Assembly: GCF_022376445.1 (NCBI RefSeq)
Contig: NW_025955256.1
Span: 1 to 49,027, forward strand
DNA length: 49,027 nucleotides
Direction: 5' to 3'
Source of the DNA: Fomitopsis serialis
Lineage: Eukaryota > Basidiomycota > Agaricomycetes > Polyporales > Fomitopsidaceae
The position numbers and the translations under genes are program-made. The notes beneath the pieces were generated by a model. It searched no databases. It was given only the letters and a program-made list of their open reading frames with translations, and was not told where the DNA came from. The first letter of the stretch is position 1; each line of letters starts with the position of its first letter. This document shows, piece after piece, positions 9,895-22,001 of the stretch.

Positions 9895-12800
9895 TCAGGT
9901 CTCAGTAGGGCCAGCCTCGGCAGCACTGTCAACTGCTGGTGCCATTTGTAGTGGTCAGGTACATACACACCAGTCTATGCAGCCCTCACCTTGATCAACA
10001 CGAGCGTTCATGATGTCGTCATCATCATTTGCATTCAAGAGCTTCGAAGGACCAGCAGTAGTGTCTGAACAACAGTACAAATTCAGCAATGTAAGGCACC
10101 AAAAACGGGCATACGCACCGTCGCCTGCCTTCGACACAAGAGGAGACTTCTTAGGCGATGGTTTACCATTCCCACCACTTGACGATGCAATCACATCCTT
10201 CGACGATGAAGACGCCGGTGGAGTGTGTGGGGCCTTCGACGGCTCGTTTCTCGTCTTATGCTTGGCCTCAAGCTGGGCGAATGGTATGTAGCCGTCATCG
10301 TCTTCTTCGTCCTCGCCTTCACTACTCGAGACGTAGACGTCGTCAATTCTAGCTCTAGAATGGTGGTTAACACGATGAACTTCGCATGTCTGATTGCTTA
10401 CCCAATGTCCCTCCACAGCTTCTTCTTTGTGTCCTCGTATAACTGAGGAGCTTGCGACTTGAAGAGCTCGAGCACAGCCATGAGGCTGTCCCACCTGTTT
10501 GTAAAAAGAAATAGATGGTAAGATATAATTGGACGTAGCACGAACATTGCTTACTTCGGTGCATACTGCTTGTTAGCAAACTGGATCTGTGTTCCACTTG
10601 CTAGATCTTTCAGCGCCGCCTCGATCTGTAGTAGACGTGTCGCAGACATCAGTATTCATTGCCTCTTTAGTGCAAGAAACACATCGGACTTACAGCGTTG
10701 CAGACAAATGCGATGAGATTGTCGGGAACCGCGCGAAAGCGATCGACCGCAGCTCTGGCACCCGACTCCTTGTGCCCCTGGAACCATTGCTGGCTGATGA
10801 TGTCGGCGATCGCCTTGTGCTGGAAAGGCAGCTCGCGATTGGCACGGCTCAGCTAAATAGGAACATTTATGTCAAACGGAAGAAGCACGTCTTTGAGTCG
10901 AGTCGAGTCAACGGACTTGCCTTAGTGTCGATCCTCTCCTTCTTCCAGGCGATGTCTATCTCACCAAAGATGAAGTTAGGTATCTCGCGGCGTACCTCGC
11001 GACGATCGCCACGATCGCCGACGCTCTTGATCTTGACACCGTGAGTCTTCAGAAGCCACTGCGCCAATGACGTTCTCTGCTGTGTCGTCAGACGCGACAT
11101 ATCGTAGGCGTGCTCGATGATGTTCTTGGCTTTTTTCTTGACCTCGTTCCGCATCTGGGACGCCGCCGTCCACACCTGCAGAGGATGATTGTTCTACACC
11201 ATTTGGGAAGTGAGGCTACAGCACTCACTACAGCGTTCACTTGCTTCCTCAAACTCTCGGCTGAGTCCTTCTTCAGTGCATCGAAGGCGGTCTTCAACAG
11301 CGGGATCCTCCCGCCCTCCTTGTCGCGGTGGTTGCGTGCATCTTTGATGGCACCCTTGATGAGGGTGATGCTCGTGGGAAGACGAGCTCCATGCACCGTA
11401 GAGTCAATCGTCCACGCGTTGTCGAGAGCCAGACGAAGACGCAGGCAACTCTGGGCGACGTTGACGAGTGGCTTGATATGGACCGGTATGTCGCTAGCCT
11501 TTGCTCGACCACGAGCTGAACCTGAACCCTTCTCCGAGCTAGCCGGATCCTTGCCCTTCCCGCCTTTCCCGCCTTTACCGCCCTTCTTGTCATCCACGAC
11601 CTGCGTGTGATGACTCACTACATCACCATGTGTACGACTAGCAGACTGAGTGACTTACCACCACATCATCACCACTGGTATCATCCTCATCCTCATCAAC
11701 ATCCTCATCGTCGCCCTCATCATCGTCGTTGTATTCTTCACCACTTGACTGATCTTCCATGAGCTGGTCTTGGTCATCGTCTTCGGAATGGCTCTGGTAG
11801 GTGAACAGCGATCCTGTGCTCTTGTTCTTCGCCTCGCCCTTCTTGTCGGCCGCCTTACGAGTGCAAGGCTCATCAGTTTGGAACATGTACGCCGTAAGAT
11901 AAGTGGTACTACATACCTTCCGCTTCGGGGAATCAAGCACTACAAACATCTTCCGTTTGAGCTTGGCCTTCTTCGCATCAGTTTGAGGGACGGAAGTCTG
12001 ACAGAATTAAACTAGGTTTCTTGAAAGAGAGAATGTGAACTTACGTCTGTGTCTGCATCGGAGATGTGCTCCTCAACCTGTTTGCCCTTTGGCTTCTTGT
12101 TGGACGTCGCAAGACCTATTTCATACGACAACCAGGCACCTCGACGTGAGTAATGTGCATGCATATACAGCTGACGTACCCAGATCTTGGGCGATTGCAC
12201 GCTCGCCGTCGTCCAACGACGGCATCGGCACCGGCACCGTTTTGCGCCCAGTAGACGGCTTATCCATGCTCGTAGCTGGCAATTGCTAGACATGAATACG
12301 ACTCAGCTGCTTGAACAACGTACCGAGCGAACGTACCGAGTGAAGTAGCCTGAGGACTCGCTTCGACCATGTCGATGTCAGGGTTCCCCGCATGCTTCTT
12401 GCTCTTCCCGTAAGCTGGGGTAGGCTTCGCTGGGGATAGATTACGAGTTAGTGGTACTTACACGCAGATATGATGCACGTACGGCGTGTAGGAGCCTGTC
12501 TCTGCTCTGGGGACTCTACGCTGTTCTGCCCCGCCTTCCTCTGGCTACCCTCTTCCCTGCCTTCCGCATCACTCGAGGGCTCGTCACTGACGTCTCTCTC
12601 CGTCGACTTCTTCGCCTTCTTGTGCTGCGGCGAAGCTACAGCTACATCGTCCTCCTCTGCATCCTGCTCAGCGTCCGATTCGCCATGAGTATCTGCAAGA
12701 ACCCTCTTGCGCAGCGCTGGCATCGATGTGTCAGAGCCGCGCAGTATAGAACGCTGGCCAGCAACGGTGAGCGAGCAACTTACTTGTCCGTTGCTCCGTC

Positions 12801-13012
12801 TCCTCCTCCTCTTCAGCTTGCGATTGCTTCTTGAGCAGGGCTTGCAACTCCTTCTGCTCTTTCGCGGACAGTCCTTTTTTCTTGGTTTTGGTTGAGCCGA
12901 CCTTGCTGTTCTTGGACCCAGACTGCGGCTTCGATTGGGCTACCTTGCCCTTGCCATCCTTCTTGCCGGCAGCGCCAGCGGAGCGTGTGGTGCGCGTAGG
13001 GCGCGGACTCAT
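9895..13012 (-). CDS. DUF6532-like cargo protein of the Plavaka element
   Basis: A multi-exon minus-strand gene with its start at 13010-13012 and stop at 9895-9897. Exon 1 is 12784-13012. The first half is low-complexity and charged: Lys-rich, then an acidic DDDEGDDEDVDEDEDD stretch near 11700. The C-terminal half, about 11580-10400, alternates short exons. It reads as a helical domain with F-x3-I-x5-WF and an LIAFVCNAIEAAL helix, the pattern I associate with DUF6532, a basidiomycete family of unknown function. The tail beyond it is again acidic. The last junctions, at about 10090 and 9955-9990, are inferred from splice signals. It lies divergent from or adjacent to the other cargo genes; a role in transposition is unproven. 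Confidence 0.6.
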
Positions 13013-13368
13013 GGAGAAGCAAGCAGACTAGAGGGTCGAACGGTTGAAAGTATGGCGGAACGACCTGGGATTCAGCAAGAGAGTGCGACGTGTCCGCCGT
13101 TCGAGAACGCTTCGGAAGAGCGGAGTTGTGAGACTTCTTCAAAAAATCTGACCGCATGCCAAAGCACCTCATGACGGAACGGATGAATGATGGATAAATC
13201 AACATGTGTTCGAAGAGCCTGTTCAGTAGTAGTACAAGAATGTGATCAAGTTCTATCTAAGATGTACGTTAGCTGCCCAGCCGTTCCGATCCTCCCGCTG
13301 AGCGGAGGTGATGTGAGTGACGGTATCGTGTCCAACGAAGTTGACAATAATGCCAGTGCTTCGGACGG

Positions 13369-13432
13369 CGAGTCGGACGGCAAGTCGTGCGGCAAGTTGG
13401 ACGGCAAGTTGGACGGCGAGTTGAACGGTGAA
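13369..13432. repeat. Short tandem repeat (12-bp unit)
   Basis: About five imperfect copies of GGCAAGTTGGAC / GGCGAGTCGGAC in the space between two Plavaka cargo genes. Confidence 0.7.
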
Positions 13433-13556
13433 TTTCATCAGAGTTGTGACATCGAGTACATGTACATTGACAGAAAACGATAGCAATGCGGTACGAACAA
13501 CGGCTAGGACAACGAAGACAAATAGAGTAACAGTACAGCAGACACGTTCCACTCAC

Positions 13557-15931
13557 TTAGCTTTGCGAATTCCGCTGCGCGCGAACGCGAACGTCGCTGC
13601 GGGTCATCCGCGATGTAGCTGTCGAGTTCAAGCTCATGCCCCGCAATGACCGGCTATAAGTTCTGTCGCTCGCTACCTCCGGTGGGTCACTGCAGGCAAG
13701 GTCGATAGGATCGGAGCTACGCTCCTCCAGCGAGCTGTCGGATGCTAGCAGCGAGGGGCTGAGGGGCGGAGAGGGGTCCGCGAAACGTGTTTTCTTGTAC
13801 GTCTCGACTGCCGCGATGTCATCAGGCGAAGGCACATCGTTGTCTCGAGACCTCTTGTAGGCCTTCCGGACGCGCTCGGTGTCCTCTCGACTTGGAGTAT
13901 GGGCCGAGAAAGAAGTGAGGTGGTTCTCGCTTTGCATAGCGTAGTCATCCATCGCTTTTTGATGCGCTCCCATCCCTATGAACTTGACGGCCACGGGAAA
14001 GGGGTCCTCAACGATCGGGACGCGTGTCGGAGGCGGTGGAGTTCGTTCGGGCAAGCCCGCAAGGTCCATGTCTAGATCGCACGAATCGGCCTGTGCGCCG
14101 ATGACACGCGCACATTCGATCATGACCTCTTCCCATTTAGCAAACAGCCCGTCATGCTGGTCTTGCAGGACGTTACTCGTGTCGTACTTGTGACACAAAT
14201 CCTGCACGACAATCATAGTATTAGTAAGAAGCTCTCGCTGTGACAGATTCAGTGGACGTACCACACCAAAACCCTCCCTGATCCAGTCTGCCGCTGTCCG
14301 CTTTAGACGCAGACCCTCTCTCAGCCTGTTCCTCTCCTCCTCCGTCCCTCTGAACATCAGCCATTGGCCACGTATTTGCCCGACGTAAGCGTTCTCGCCC
14401 TTCTTCCACCCGGTTGAGAGAACGTCGTTTGCATACCCGCCTCCCGGTATGAAGTCTTGCGGTCCAGGCTTGGCGTTTGGGTCATCGACGTAGGCGCTTT
14501 CCTCGATGTTGATGATAACGTACGCGACAGGCATGGGCGAGTTCAACGGTGGCATGGACTTGTAGACCTGTAACCCTTGTCAATCTTGAGTTCGACTGCG
14601 AAAGACTCTGAGCTTACCTTATGCAGAACTTTATCGAGGCTCTGCGAGTACGACGTCTGCACGAGAATAAGGTCTTTGTTGGAGTGAATCAGTACCCCAT
14701 GGCTCTCTGGGTCTAACACAACGAACGAGACTGCTAACAAGCAGTCCGCTTTCTGAGCAGACCATTTGTTGATCACGATCCGCTCGCCGTCAACCTTGAG
14801 GTATTGGTGCTCAGATAGAAGAGTTGGCTCTAGGACCTGAATGGCAGAGTGGGAGGTAGACATCGTGGCAATTTGATGGAGGCCCGACGGTCCTCCTACG
14901 TTCAACGTCTCCATATCTTCGTCGTAGTAGAACCTATAGACTCAGTTAGATAACGAGAGAGACACCGTGCATCACTCACCAAAGATATCGCAGAAGCTGT
15001 TTGTGGTCGACAAGGTACTCTCTTAGAATTGCCCACTGTTCTTGGGTATAGCGACGTTCCTATACCCACATCAGCGCAGTGTTCGAGCAATCAAACCAAT
15101 GCAACTTACTATTTGCTTGTTATATATTTGGGGAAACTCTGGATCCTCCAACAGATCGCCGAACACCTCGTCTGCGAGGTGCCAGTCTTTGATGGCTAAG
15201 GCTAGGGCTTCGACCTCACCGTCCGAGTCCACCGCCCTCGAGGGATAGGAAGAACAGAGCGGTGGCGACGAGTTCGTGCGTCCGATGGAAGCCGTGGAGA
15301 ATGTGAGGCCGCCAACAGATGTTGTGGGCGAACCGAAAGTCGAACCGTCTGGGACATCAATGTAAGACTTGGCTGGCAGGTGCGGTACTGTCAATACTAA
15401 CGATCCGTATCTTCCCCGTACGGCTCGACACTGAATGGCACCCCAATCTTCACGGGAACAAAGAGGTCGTTGTCGCTGGTGTCGGATGGATTGCGGGTGT
15501 GAACGACCTGGCCAGGGTGCGCGTGCGGGTTGTCCCCGTCAAAGGAGACGCTGCCGGCAGATGTGCGATAACGAGGGGGCATGGGGGAGTGAATTGCGAG
15601 GGTGAGTCGTTGGACTCGGACAGCGGAAGCCCTGACAGAAGGCTACTGTTATGTAACAATGAGCCCGATGAATGTGTGAGATGCTTACCCCTTCATCTCC
15701 CAAGAGCGCCACATGGGGCTGATACGTTCTGCGGCCCGAATTCCCAAGTGCGCCGGTTCTTCACCTTCGTAAAGATGAGCACGCGGCGAGCCGTGTATCT
15801 CCCAGTCGCGGAGGGCCAACCTTCTGCAGCTGCTCGTACGTGCCCACACCCCGCTCTGCTACTCTGGCTGGGCCGTTTACCGCGCCCAGCTACTTACTTA
15901 GCCGTTGCCTCGCGGCCGTTACTGTTTCCAT
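13557..15931 (-). CDS. Unrecognised multi-exon cargo gene of the Plavaka element
   Basis: A minus-strand gene whose exons can be followed by coding composition and splice sites. The stop is at 13557-13559. Clear coding blocks lie at 13557-14200, 14265-14560 and 14610-14935, with smaller ones at about 14980-15060, 15105-15400, 15450-15660 and 15690-15830. The ATG at 15929-15931 is a tentative start. Readable segments include YVIINIEESAYVDDP, QIRGQWLMFRGTEEERNRLR and DCLLAVSFVVLDPESHGVLI. The last third is Ser/Asp-rich and probably disordered. I recognise no family. It lies back to back with the transposase, whose ATG is about 560 bp away. Confidence 0.5.
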
Positions 15932-16491
15932 ATCGGGATGAAACACCGCGAGGGCGAACCTGAATGCGAGGGACGGGACGGCCCCAGCCCTACAGGCGTG
16001 CTAGCTCGTAAGCTGAGACAGCGAACAGTAGGTACTTACCTTGTGCCAATGTTCATAGTGGAGTCGCTAATATGCTCTTAGCCAGGTACCTGTAGAGCGC
16101 TTGATGGGAGGGCGACATGCGCACCGTACTCAATCGCACTTATTTGTCAATAGTACCAGGAGAGGCCTGCAGCACGTCACAATGAGATGTAGTTTGACTG
16201 AAGAAAAACTTAATATTTACTGGCGGGGCGACGAAGCGGAGGATCACGAAGAGAGCATGAAGTCGACAGTTCAACCGCTTGAATTCAAGAGTGGTCAGAG
16301 CTGTCAAAACCCAAAACGTAAAGACGTCAAGACTTTGCCGAGACGCCGTTCAGCACATGAACTGCCCTACCAGCGTTCTGCTTTACCTTCCAACTGACGA
16401 GCAGGAATATCTTAACCCAGCTGTATAACTGTTAGGTGAGCCGTGGTTCAAAAAATCAAGTTTTGCGATTGAACTCACCCTCTTGAGAAGC
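15932..16491. promoter_or_regulatory. Divergent promoter region of the Plavaka transposase
   Basis: A gene-free stretch between the minus-strand cargo gene and the transposase ATG. I see no clear TATA box or further structure. Confidence 0.35.
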
Positions 16492-19400
16492 ATGGGGAAA
16501 AGAAGAAGATCTTTGCAGGACTTGATCGCGCAGACGTGTGAGGCATGCAACGGCGGCTTCGACTCGATGCAAGGCCTAATGGCCCATCAGTCAATGTCCA
16601 AGCAGTGCGCCTGGTACAAGAAAGGCAAACTCAAAGCTATCTACGTTGACGACTCGTCTGACGAGTCCTCCTCCTCATCAAACGAAGACCTGGACGACGC
16701 GTATACCTGCTCTGGAACTGGTGGCGATGACGAGTCTCATCCCTGGAATCGCGGAACGTGAGTCTCACGTATGATTACAGTTCATGCGTACGTATTGACT
16801 AGAGCCTGCAAAAAACAGGGTCAATCCAGAGGCCGGAACGAGTGCATTAAGCCAGGACGGAGAGGGTTCAGGACAGGGTCCTGGACCCAGAGAGGACGTC
16901 TTGCTTCCAGATGTTGACCCAGGCGAAGACGACGAATTCGAAGTCTTGATGTTCGCTCCGGAAACTGCTCACCGAAACGCACCGACTCAGTCCGCATCCG
17001 CAGGGGAATCTTCTTCGCCGTCACACGCACGTCGTACGGCTCTGGCACTGGACGACGATGAGGATACGCGTGTGGAGGAGGTGAATGAGGCGGCGGGTGT
17101 GGTATTAAGGGAAGGAGAGACGGTCCGAGAGGAGTGGAGGCGTTACTTTGAGGAACAGAAAGAGAAAAATGGGAAGCAACATAAAGGTGAGTTGTTAACG
17201 GATGATGTGCGTATGACAATTAATTAATCCTGTCAGAATGCGGCTCTCCGTCGAGCTCGCTATGGGATCCGTTCGACTCGGAATTGGATTGGCAGTTAGC
17301 CTCTTGGCTCATCAAGGAAGGCATCGGACAAGGGGCAATCGACCGGCTCCTCAAGATACCCAAGGTGAGCGTCTCATGCCTGTGGGGCTCGTAAGAGTTT
17401 AATCAACAAAAACCAGTTTAGAGAGAAGCTAGAGCTCTCGTACCACAACTCACGCGCGCTCCTGCAAAAGGTGGACTCTATCCCGGACAGGGCGACCTGG
17501 AAAGAGCGTTGGCTCTCTTTCAAGGATCGCCCTGGGGAGAGACACCTCGTGCAATTCCGAGACATCATCGAGGCCATCAAGGCCCTGCTTGGTAACCCAG
17601 CGCACGCATCCCAGATCGTGTACCGTCCTAGCTGGATTTTCTCCGACAAATCGCGCAAAAACCGCATCTACACGGAGATGTGGTCTGGCAAGTGGTGGCA
17701 TGCTGTACAGGTACGTTCTTGTGTTCTGTTCATTCCTGAAGCTATTACTGACAAAAAAACAATGACAGAGTCTCCTACCAGCAGGTGCTGCCCTCGCTCC
17801 GGTCATCATTTCGACCGACAAGACGCAGCTGACGCAATTCTCGGGCAACAAGTCGGCATACCCGGTCTATATGACCTTGGGTAACATCCCCAAGTCACTG
17901 CGCCGCAAGCCCTCGGAGCACGCGTGTATCCTGATCGGGTACCTCTCTGTGGACAAGGTGGACTCGAACGGCCTCAGCGAGCAGAAGAAGAGGGCGCTAG
18001 TCCAGCAGCTCTTCCACGCATCGGTCAAGGTTATTCTCGAGCCATTAATCGAGGCCGGGAAGACGGGCATTGACGTTACGGGAGGCGACGGGAAGGTTCG
18101 ACGCGTGCATCCGGTACTCGCATCCTACGTTGCCGATTACCCCGAACAGTGCTTGGTGACTTGCGCCAAGTACGGTACGTGCTGTATATGTCAGTGTCCT
18201 GACACTGAGCTCGGGGATGCTGCTGCCAAGACACCCCGTCGACAGATCTGGACACTCGATGTTCTTCGCAAAGCCAAGCTGAAGGGCAAGAAAGGCTCGA
18301 ACGCGTTCTTGAACGCGTGCAAAGAGCTCAACGTTTCGGGCTACACCATCGAGCCCTTCTGGAAGAACCTCCCCTTCACCGACATCCACATGTGCGTCAC
18401 GCCGGATGTGCTGCACCAATTATATCAAGGCGTCTTTAAACACGTCGTTGAGTGGTGTGGACAGCTCATGGACGAGAAGGAGCTCGATCAGCGTATTCGC
18501 TGTCTCCCTCCCGCCTATGGAACCCGACGCTTCAAGAATGGAATTTCCGCCCTCTCCCAGGTCTCTGGGAGCGAGCGGAAGGATATGGCGAGGATCCTAC
18601 TCGGCTGCTTGGTTGGTCGTGTTCCCAATGCCGTCCTGCTTACCTTCCGCGCCCTCTTAGACTTTATCTACATCGCACAATACCCCACTCACGACGAAAC
18701 GACTCTTACCTATATGGAAGATGCACTCAAGACTTACCACAAGCACAAGGACGTACTCAAGTCCCTGGGCGTGCGGGATCATCTCAACATCCCAAAGTTC
18801 CATTCACTCTTACACTACATCGACTCGATTCGCAATTTGGGCACCACTGATAATTATAACACCGAGATGTTCGAACGCTTACATATTGATTGTGCGAAGA
18901 AGGCCTGGAGGGCCTCTAACCACCGCGACGCCCGGCCGCAGATGGTGAAGTGGCTTTCTCGTCAGGAGAAAGTCGCCATGTTCGACACACTCCTCCAGAG
19001 GCTCCACGAGGATAACGCCAGTGCCGACGACACTCGCGGAGCTGGATGCAAAACGGGTCTCATGATTCCGAAGCACCCCTCTGTTGCCAAACAGTCCGTT
19101 CAGTCGATTTCCGAAAAGCACCAGGCTCCCGGGTTCCCGAAGGCCCTCAATCAATTCGTCTACAAGCTCAAGCTCAACCGTCCGCTTTCCAGTCGAGAGC
19201 TCGAAGCAGCCAGTTCGCACATCCCCTTTTCACGCGTTGATGTCTTTCACAGCTTTAAGTTCACCACCATTCCTCTCTCTGACAACAACCCTGAACGCGA
19301 CTCCGTCAAGGCAACACCTGCTTCCTCGATGCAACCCGCTAGGTTCAACACCGTAGTCGTTTTGCAAGACGGAGATGCTGAGGCTACCGGCCTCCAAGGT

Positions 19401-19868
19401 ATGTTACGCAGCTAGTATTTCTTACGCATTTGTATCTGAACTACATTAAACGCGCACTCAGGTACACGTATAGGGAGGGTGAAGGCCATATTCAAGCTTC
19501 CGAAGTCCATCGAAGATCGTCGGACTGGCCTACCACTACCCGCACCGCATGAATGGGCTCAGCAGGGACCTCTGGCGTACATCGAGTGGTACGCCAAGCT
19601 TCCCTCGAGTGCTGACCCCATTCATATGATGTACGACGTTCGCAAGTTACCACTAAGAACGGATGGTACACCAGCAGGGGAGGTCGTTCCTTTGCAGCTC
19701 ATACGTCAGTCATGTCAGTTGATACCCCACTTCCCTAAACCCACTACGATTGAGTCCGCCATACATACACTTCCAGAGGATTGGAGCTCAGATACTGTAC
19801 TCGACAAGGCTACGAGATTCGTACTGAATAACTGGGCAACGAAGTATGCATATCAGACTCTATGGTAG
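16492..19868 (+). CDS. Plavaka transposase, intact, 1030 aa
   Basis: Six exons: 16492-16757, 16819-17186, 17237-17364, 17417-17710, 17769-19398 and 19462-19868. All borders are GT-AG and the joined frame has no stop. Residues 10-40 hold a C2H2-like finger (CEACNGGF...LMAHQ...C). An acidic linker follows. From about residue 210 comes the Plavaka transposase region: a WLIKEGIGQGAIDRLLKI segment, a core beginning PVIISTDKTQLTQFSGNK, then DIHMCVTPDVLHQLYQGVFK, PKFHSLLHYIDSIRNLGTTD and NYNTEMFERLHIDCAKKAWR. Plavaka belongs to the CACTA-like (CMC) group of cut-and-paste enzymes. It should bind the element ends and catalyse excision and insertion. Since the gene is unbroken, the element may be active. 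Confidence 0.9.
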
Positions 19869-20865
19869 CTACAACACGTACATGACATTACTATGGTTTA
19901 TGCAAATATATAAAAGATCGCGCACTAGTATCTATAAGAAACCGAGTGACGATGCACAATATACTTACGACTTGCTACTGTTCATGTATGTGTAGCTAAA
20001 TCCCGGCGATCGGCCCAGACGCCCGTGCCGCACGAAGCCCCGTCAAGAGTACTTGCTTTGCTCCTCTGTACCCAACGGCGTACCAGCGCCGCCCAAGACA
20101 CTCCTCCACCACTACTCTCTTGACCGCCGCCGCCTTGCAGCCACCAGCACCGTCATGGCCCACTCGCGTGGGCGGTCCTCAAGACACGCCGGGCTGTGCG
20201 ATGCTGCCGCGCGCCCGGGAGTCGCCCTGCTGCCTGGAGCTCAACCATTAGCGTATTCGCAAGCCGCTTGAAGAGGAGCAACCTCGCAACTGCCTGCAGC
20301 GCAACAGCGAGGGAGCCGCGTCAACGCGCGCACCAAGGCCCGAGGGGCCTCACTAGGCCCGCCGTCAAACAGCGTATTGCGCACTCGCAAGACCACCTCA
20401 CAAGACACATTGACAGGCACGTCGCGAGGATGCTCTGCCTGCTGCAAGGACCAGAAGCAGAGAAGGAACATGCCCACGCAGAAGGCCCCGACAGAGAGCG
20501 ACGGAGAGTCGAAGGGACTCCAGTGAGCACCACAGTCCCTCAATGTCTATCCTCCTCTCCTCCATGCCCGCGTTCCATACCTCCTTCCTCGTTCGACCAG
20601 CCTACGCCCCCGAGCTCCACTCGCCTCCGCACAGCCGGCTCCGTCAGTCCAGCAATCCTGGCGTTCCTCAGGCTAGCTCGCGCATGCACTCAGGAAGCCG
20701 ATGCGCAAGTCCTCGCCACATGCCTGCTCAACCGACCGCCGTCAAGGGCATGCAGGTGCTGGTCGTGCTGAAGTGCTTCATGCCATGGGAAGATCTCGCT
20801 GAGTTCCTCACAGCCATCCCACGCCGTGTCATGTACCGTACGATAGCGCGATTCTGCAAGCTGCT
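19869..20865. other. Plavaka right part, no recognised gene
   Basis: About 1 kb between the transposase and the captured decarboxylase fragment. It is GC-rich, with open frames in several phases but no motif I recognise. It could be 5' flank or intron sequence captured along with the decarboxylase. Confidence 0.35.
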
Positions 20866-21480
20866 GCAGCGCAGGCCACATCGAGACATATGGGATCAAC
20901 ATGGACGACTCGCGTACCATACCGCTCGTTCCAGAACTTCTTCATCCGGCAGCACAAGCAGGGGTCGAGGCTGATCGCGGCGGAGGGCGACGACACCGCG
21001 GCGGAGGGCAACGACACCGCAGCGGAGGGCAACGACACCGTGGCAGCGGACACGAGGGTGGTGGGCTTCGAGTCCGTATCGGAGACGACGAGGCTGTGGA
21101 TCAAGGGGAAAGACTTCACCATCGGCAACCTCATCACTGACAATGTCGCGGCGCGGATATGGGACGACGGTGCTGTTGTGAGCTATCGGCTCAGCCCCCA
21201 AGGTCAGTTCCCGGTACTTGACAATCGAGCCACGACTGAACGTTGCCGCAGAATACCACCGCTACCATTGTGCCGTTAGTGGCACCGTCCGGTGGTGAAA
21301 GTAGATTGACAGTGACTACTACAGCGTCGACCCCGTCGCCCTGAGGAGTGCCTTCAATGTGCTCCGCCCGAACGCGCGCTGCACCGCCGGGTGCGTCGAC
21401 TCACCGAGTTCGGTGCCGTCCTCTTCGTCGCGACCGGCGCCCAGGAGGTCGGTACGGTCAAGTTTGACGAGTCGATCTAT
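20866..21480 (+). pseudogene. Captured phosphatidylserine decarboxylase fragment
   Basis: A partial, frameshifted copy of a PSD2-like gene. In order it shows a HIETYGINMDD segment (about 20878-20911), YRSFQNFFIRQHKQGSR (20926 onward), LWIKGKDFTIGNLI (near 21095), YRLSPQ (21183), then after a probable intron EYHRYHCAVSGTV (21239), DYYSVDPVALRSAFNVL (21316) and the DSP-FG...GAQEVGTVKFD block (to about 21470). These match the conserved core of the enzyme that makes phosphatidylethanolamine. The N-terminus and the C-terminal self-cleavage motif (LGST/GGST) are absent. Frame breaks occur near 20911 and 21408. An insert of three AEGDDTA-like repeats lies at 20975-21045. It cannot make an enzyme. 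Confidence 0.75.
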
Positions 21481-21724
21481 ATAGTTCTTGCTTACAGTCT
21501 CATTCACCTCACGAAATGCAATACAATATATTTGTTGGACACCTTCAATGTGCTCTGCCCGAACGCGCGCTGCACCGCCGGGTGCGTCGACTCACCCGAG
21601 TTCGGCGCCGTCCTCTTCGGCGCCCAGGAGGTCGGTACGGTCAAGTTTGACGAGTCGATTTATACAGTTCTTGCTTTCAGTCTCATTCACCTCACGAAAT
21701 GCAATACAATATATTTGTTGGAGT
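21351..21724 (+). repeat. Tandem duplication of the last decarboxylase exon
   Basis: The unit at 21351-21541 is repeated at 21542-21724. The second copy lacks 9 bp (CGTCGCGAC-type) in the middle but keeps one C that the first copy has lost, so the second copy reads DSPEFGAVLFGAQEVG without a frame break. Both end in the same AATACAATATATTTGTTGG sequence. Confidence 0.85.
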
Positions 21725-22001
21725 GTTGATTTTCGGTGTCTTGACTCCAGACAGTGAGAATGTTTTGGGTTGCTTTAAAAGCAACCATACATACGTAATT
21801 GTCATGTGTGCTTGGATTCCCAAACAACATTAGTGTGAGACCTATCAGCGGAGAATATTGCCATTCAGAAAAGGCATACAAAATGAACGACGTGCTCTCA
21901 GGCACTGCAAGGCCCACAAGACATGTCAAGGACCTATACTGCTTGGCCAGCAATGGCTATTTCCATACAAGACACTCCAAGACAAAACAGTTTTTCCTGA
22001 T

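Larger units (their letters stand above)
9371..21999 (+). mobile_element. Plavaka DNA transposon, inserted in the gypsy integrase
   Basis: A 12,629-bp element with terminal inverted repeats CAGGAAAAACT at 9371-9381 and its complement at 21989-21999. Further in, the ends are only loosely similar, sharing AAGACA/GTCTTG-type short motifs. AT flanks both sides (9369-9370 and 22000-22001). Because the target was CATG, this could be a 2-bp duplication, or the termini could be one base longer with none. Removing 9371-21999 plus one AT rejoins the integrase frame. It encodes an intact Plavaka transposase and two minus-strand genes, and carries a host gene fragment. Confidence 0.9.

Noticed and set aside
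13187..13483. 98-codon frame with GKLDGKLDGEL repeats
   Set aside because: It is just the 12-bp tandem repeat being read through; no splice sites or conserved flanks.
15319..15963. 214-codon plus-strand frame in Plavaka
   Set aside because: Overlaps clear minus-strand exons with splice signals and shows no domain.
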